NCBI GenBank assembly: GCA_002212985.1
Contig: NBMY01000117.1
Coordinates: 1-64,000, forward strand
Source: Sphingobacteriales bacterium TSM_CSS
GTDB lineage: Bacteria; Bacteroidota; Bacteroidia; Chitinophagales; UBA2359
DNA length: 64,000 nt
Direction: 5' to 3'
The translations under genes and the position numbers were made by a program. The notes under the pieces are model-generated. The model had not been told where the DNA came from and did not search any database. It saw only the letters and a list, made by a program, of their open reading frames with translations. Of the stretch, positions 63,271 to 64,000 are shown piece by piece. Numbering within the stretch: position 1 is the stretch's first letter; every line of letters begins with the position of its first letter.

Positions 63271-64000
63271 ATGAACCCGTTTCTGAACAACTGCCCTCTT
63301 CCCGGCCGACAAACCGATATTATTACTTTGGAACACGGTAGCGGTGGGTTAATGATGCACAGGCTGGTAAAAAATCTGGTTTTTGAAATGCTGCAAGATG
63401 TCATGACCGGCAATGGTCATGACGGGGCAATGTTGCAAGTGGAAGGCAATATTGCTTTTTCTACCGATAGTTTTGTGGTAAAGCCTTTGTTTTTTCCGGG
63501 TGGCAACATTGGCGAACTGGCCGTAAACGGAACGGTAAATGATGTGGCTATGTGTGGTGCAGTTCCCCAGTATCTTTCCCTGTCTTTTATTCTGGAAGAA
63601 GGTTTTTTGCTGGAGCAATTTAAACAAGTGCTGTTGGGCGTGCGCAATGCCTGTCTGAAAGCAGGTGTGCAGGTAGTTACCGGCGATACCAAGGTGGTAG
63701 AGCATGGCAAAGGCGATGAATTATATATTAATACATCAGGTATAGGTAAAATACACCCCAAAGCTGCCATTGGCAGTGCGCGGGTTAAACCCGGCAATGT
63801 GTTGCTCCTAAGCGGGCAACTGGCCACACACGGTACGGCGGTAATGTGCCTGCGCGAAGGTTTGGCTTTTGAAACTACCATCCAAAGCGATACGGCAGCA
63901 CTTAACCCTTTAACCACGCTGCTACTCGACCGGTTGGGCAGCGACATCCGCTTCCTGCGCGACCCTACGCGGGGTGGGCTTGCTACCACACTTAACGAAC
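63271..64000 (+). CDS. hypE: Hydrogenase maturation protein HypE (cut by window edge)
   Basis: PurM/AIR synthetase-like enzyme that dehydrates the carbamoyl group to cyanide at its C-terminal cysteine. Only the first 243 codons are present; the C-terminal PRIC motif lies beyond the right edge. Visible motifs: ITLEHGSGGLMMHRL, FSTDSFVVKPLFFPGGNIGE, NGTVNDVAMCGAVPQYLS, VTGDTKVVEHGKGDELY, and DPTRGGLATTLNE at the edge. The ATG at 63271 is 3 bases after the hypD stop, a typical hypDE coupling. Confidence 0.95.
   Translation, partial: MNPFLNNCPLPGRQTDIITLEHGSGGLMMHRLVKNLVFEMLQDVMTGNGHDGAMLQVEGNIAFSTDSFVVKPLFFPGGNIGELAVNGTVNDVAMCGAVPQYLSLSFILEEGFLLEQFKQVLLGVRNACLKAGVQVVTGDTKVVEHGKGDELYINTSGIGKIHPKAAIGSARVKPGNVLLLSGQLATHGTAVMCLREGLAFETTIQSDTAALNPLTTLLLDRLGSDIRFLRDPTRGGLATTLNE

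Noticed and set aside
1-64000. CRISPR array, insertion sequence or prophage
   Set aside because: No regularly spaced repeats, transposase, integrase or phage structural gene was found; the internal repeats of the giant gene are protein-domain duplications.

Overview
The window looks like chromosome of a Bacteroidota bacterium, probably of the Chitinophaga/Saprospira side of the phylum and free-living; it cannot be placed further from sequence alone. Supporting evidence: two short promoter elements recur (TTTG-like -33 and TANNTTTG -7) with no purine-rich Shine-Dalgarno sites; three secreted proteins end in a type IX secretion (T9SS) sorting domain; there are DUF4369/TlpA-type thioredoxins, GWxTD and Pro-rich TonB proteins; and the transhydrogenase alpha subunit is split.

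Layout. 1-1140: an AT-rich orphan reading frame followed by an attC-like hairpin and a tiny membrane ORF. 1143-9952 (minus strand): Pif1-like helicase, SH3/NlpC-P60 cell-wall peptidase, coiled-coil membrane protein, two SRPBCC proteins, a thioredoxin-family protein, a BASS transporter and lepA. 10592-21421 (plus): a 2272-residue mosaic T9SS surface protein, a receiver-only regulator, a priming sugar transferase fused to a degenerate receiver, and two family-2 glycosyltransferases, closed by a strong terminator; this reads as a polysaccharide/surface locus. 21515-36145 (mostly minus): T9SS protein, lipoprotein cyclophilin, TPR protein, two TonB-family proteins, VanZ-like protein, gcvH, class I aldolase, the three-gene pnt transhydrogenase, an LpxL-type acyltransferase and a GWxTD protein. 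36464-39292 (plus): membrane-anchored TPR protein, kdsA and a divergent NlpC-like protein. 39399-43196 (minus): receiver / hybrid kinase / receiver signalling set. 43422-53478: ABC exporter, a CHAT-TIR fusion protein, guaA, PlsC-type acyltransferase, T9SS protein and an rRNA m5C methyltransferase.

53520-64000: a [NiFe] hydrogenase locus. Structural genes for small subunit, large subunit, b-type cytochrome and maturation protease run leftward; a small His-rich membrane protein and hypA, hypB, hypF, hypC, hypD and hypE (cut by the right edge) run rightward from the shared 57647-57824 region. The small subunit carries all six cysteines expected for the [4Fe-3S] proximal cluster of oxygen-tolerant membrane-bound uptake hydrogenases, so the locus should let the cell oxidise H2 in air and feed electrons through cytochrome b to the quinone pool.

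The items I would look at first are the CHAT-TIR protein (45410-46549), which joins two domains known from bacterial immunity and cell-death proteins; the pseudo-receiver sugar transferase beside a stand-alone receiver; the mosaic T9SS protein; the oxygen-tolerant hydrogenase with its small His-rich companion; and the AT-rich left-edge ORF. No tRNA, rRNA, CRISPR array, transposase or phage gene was recognised.
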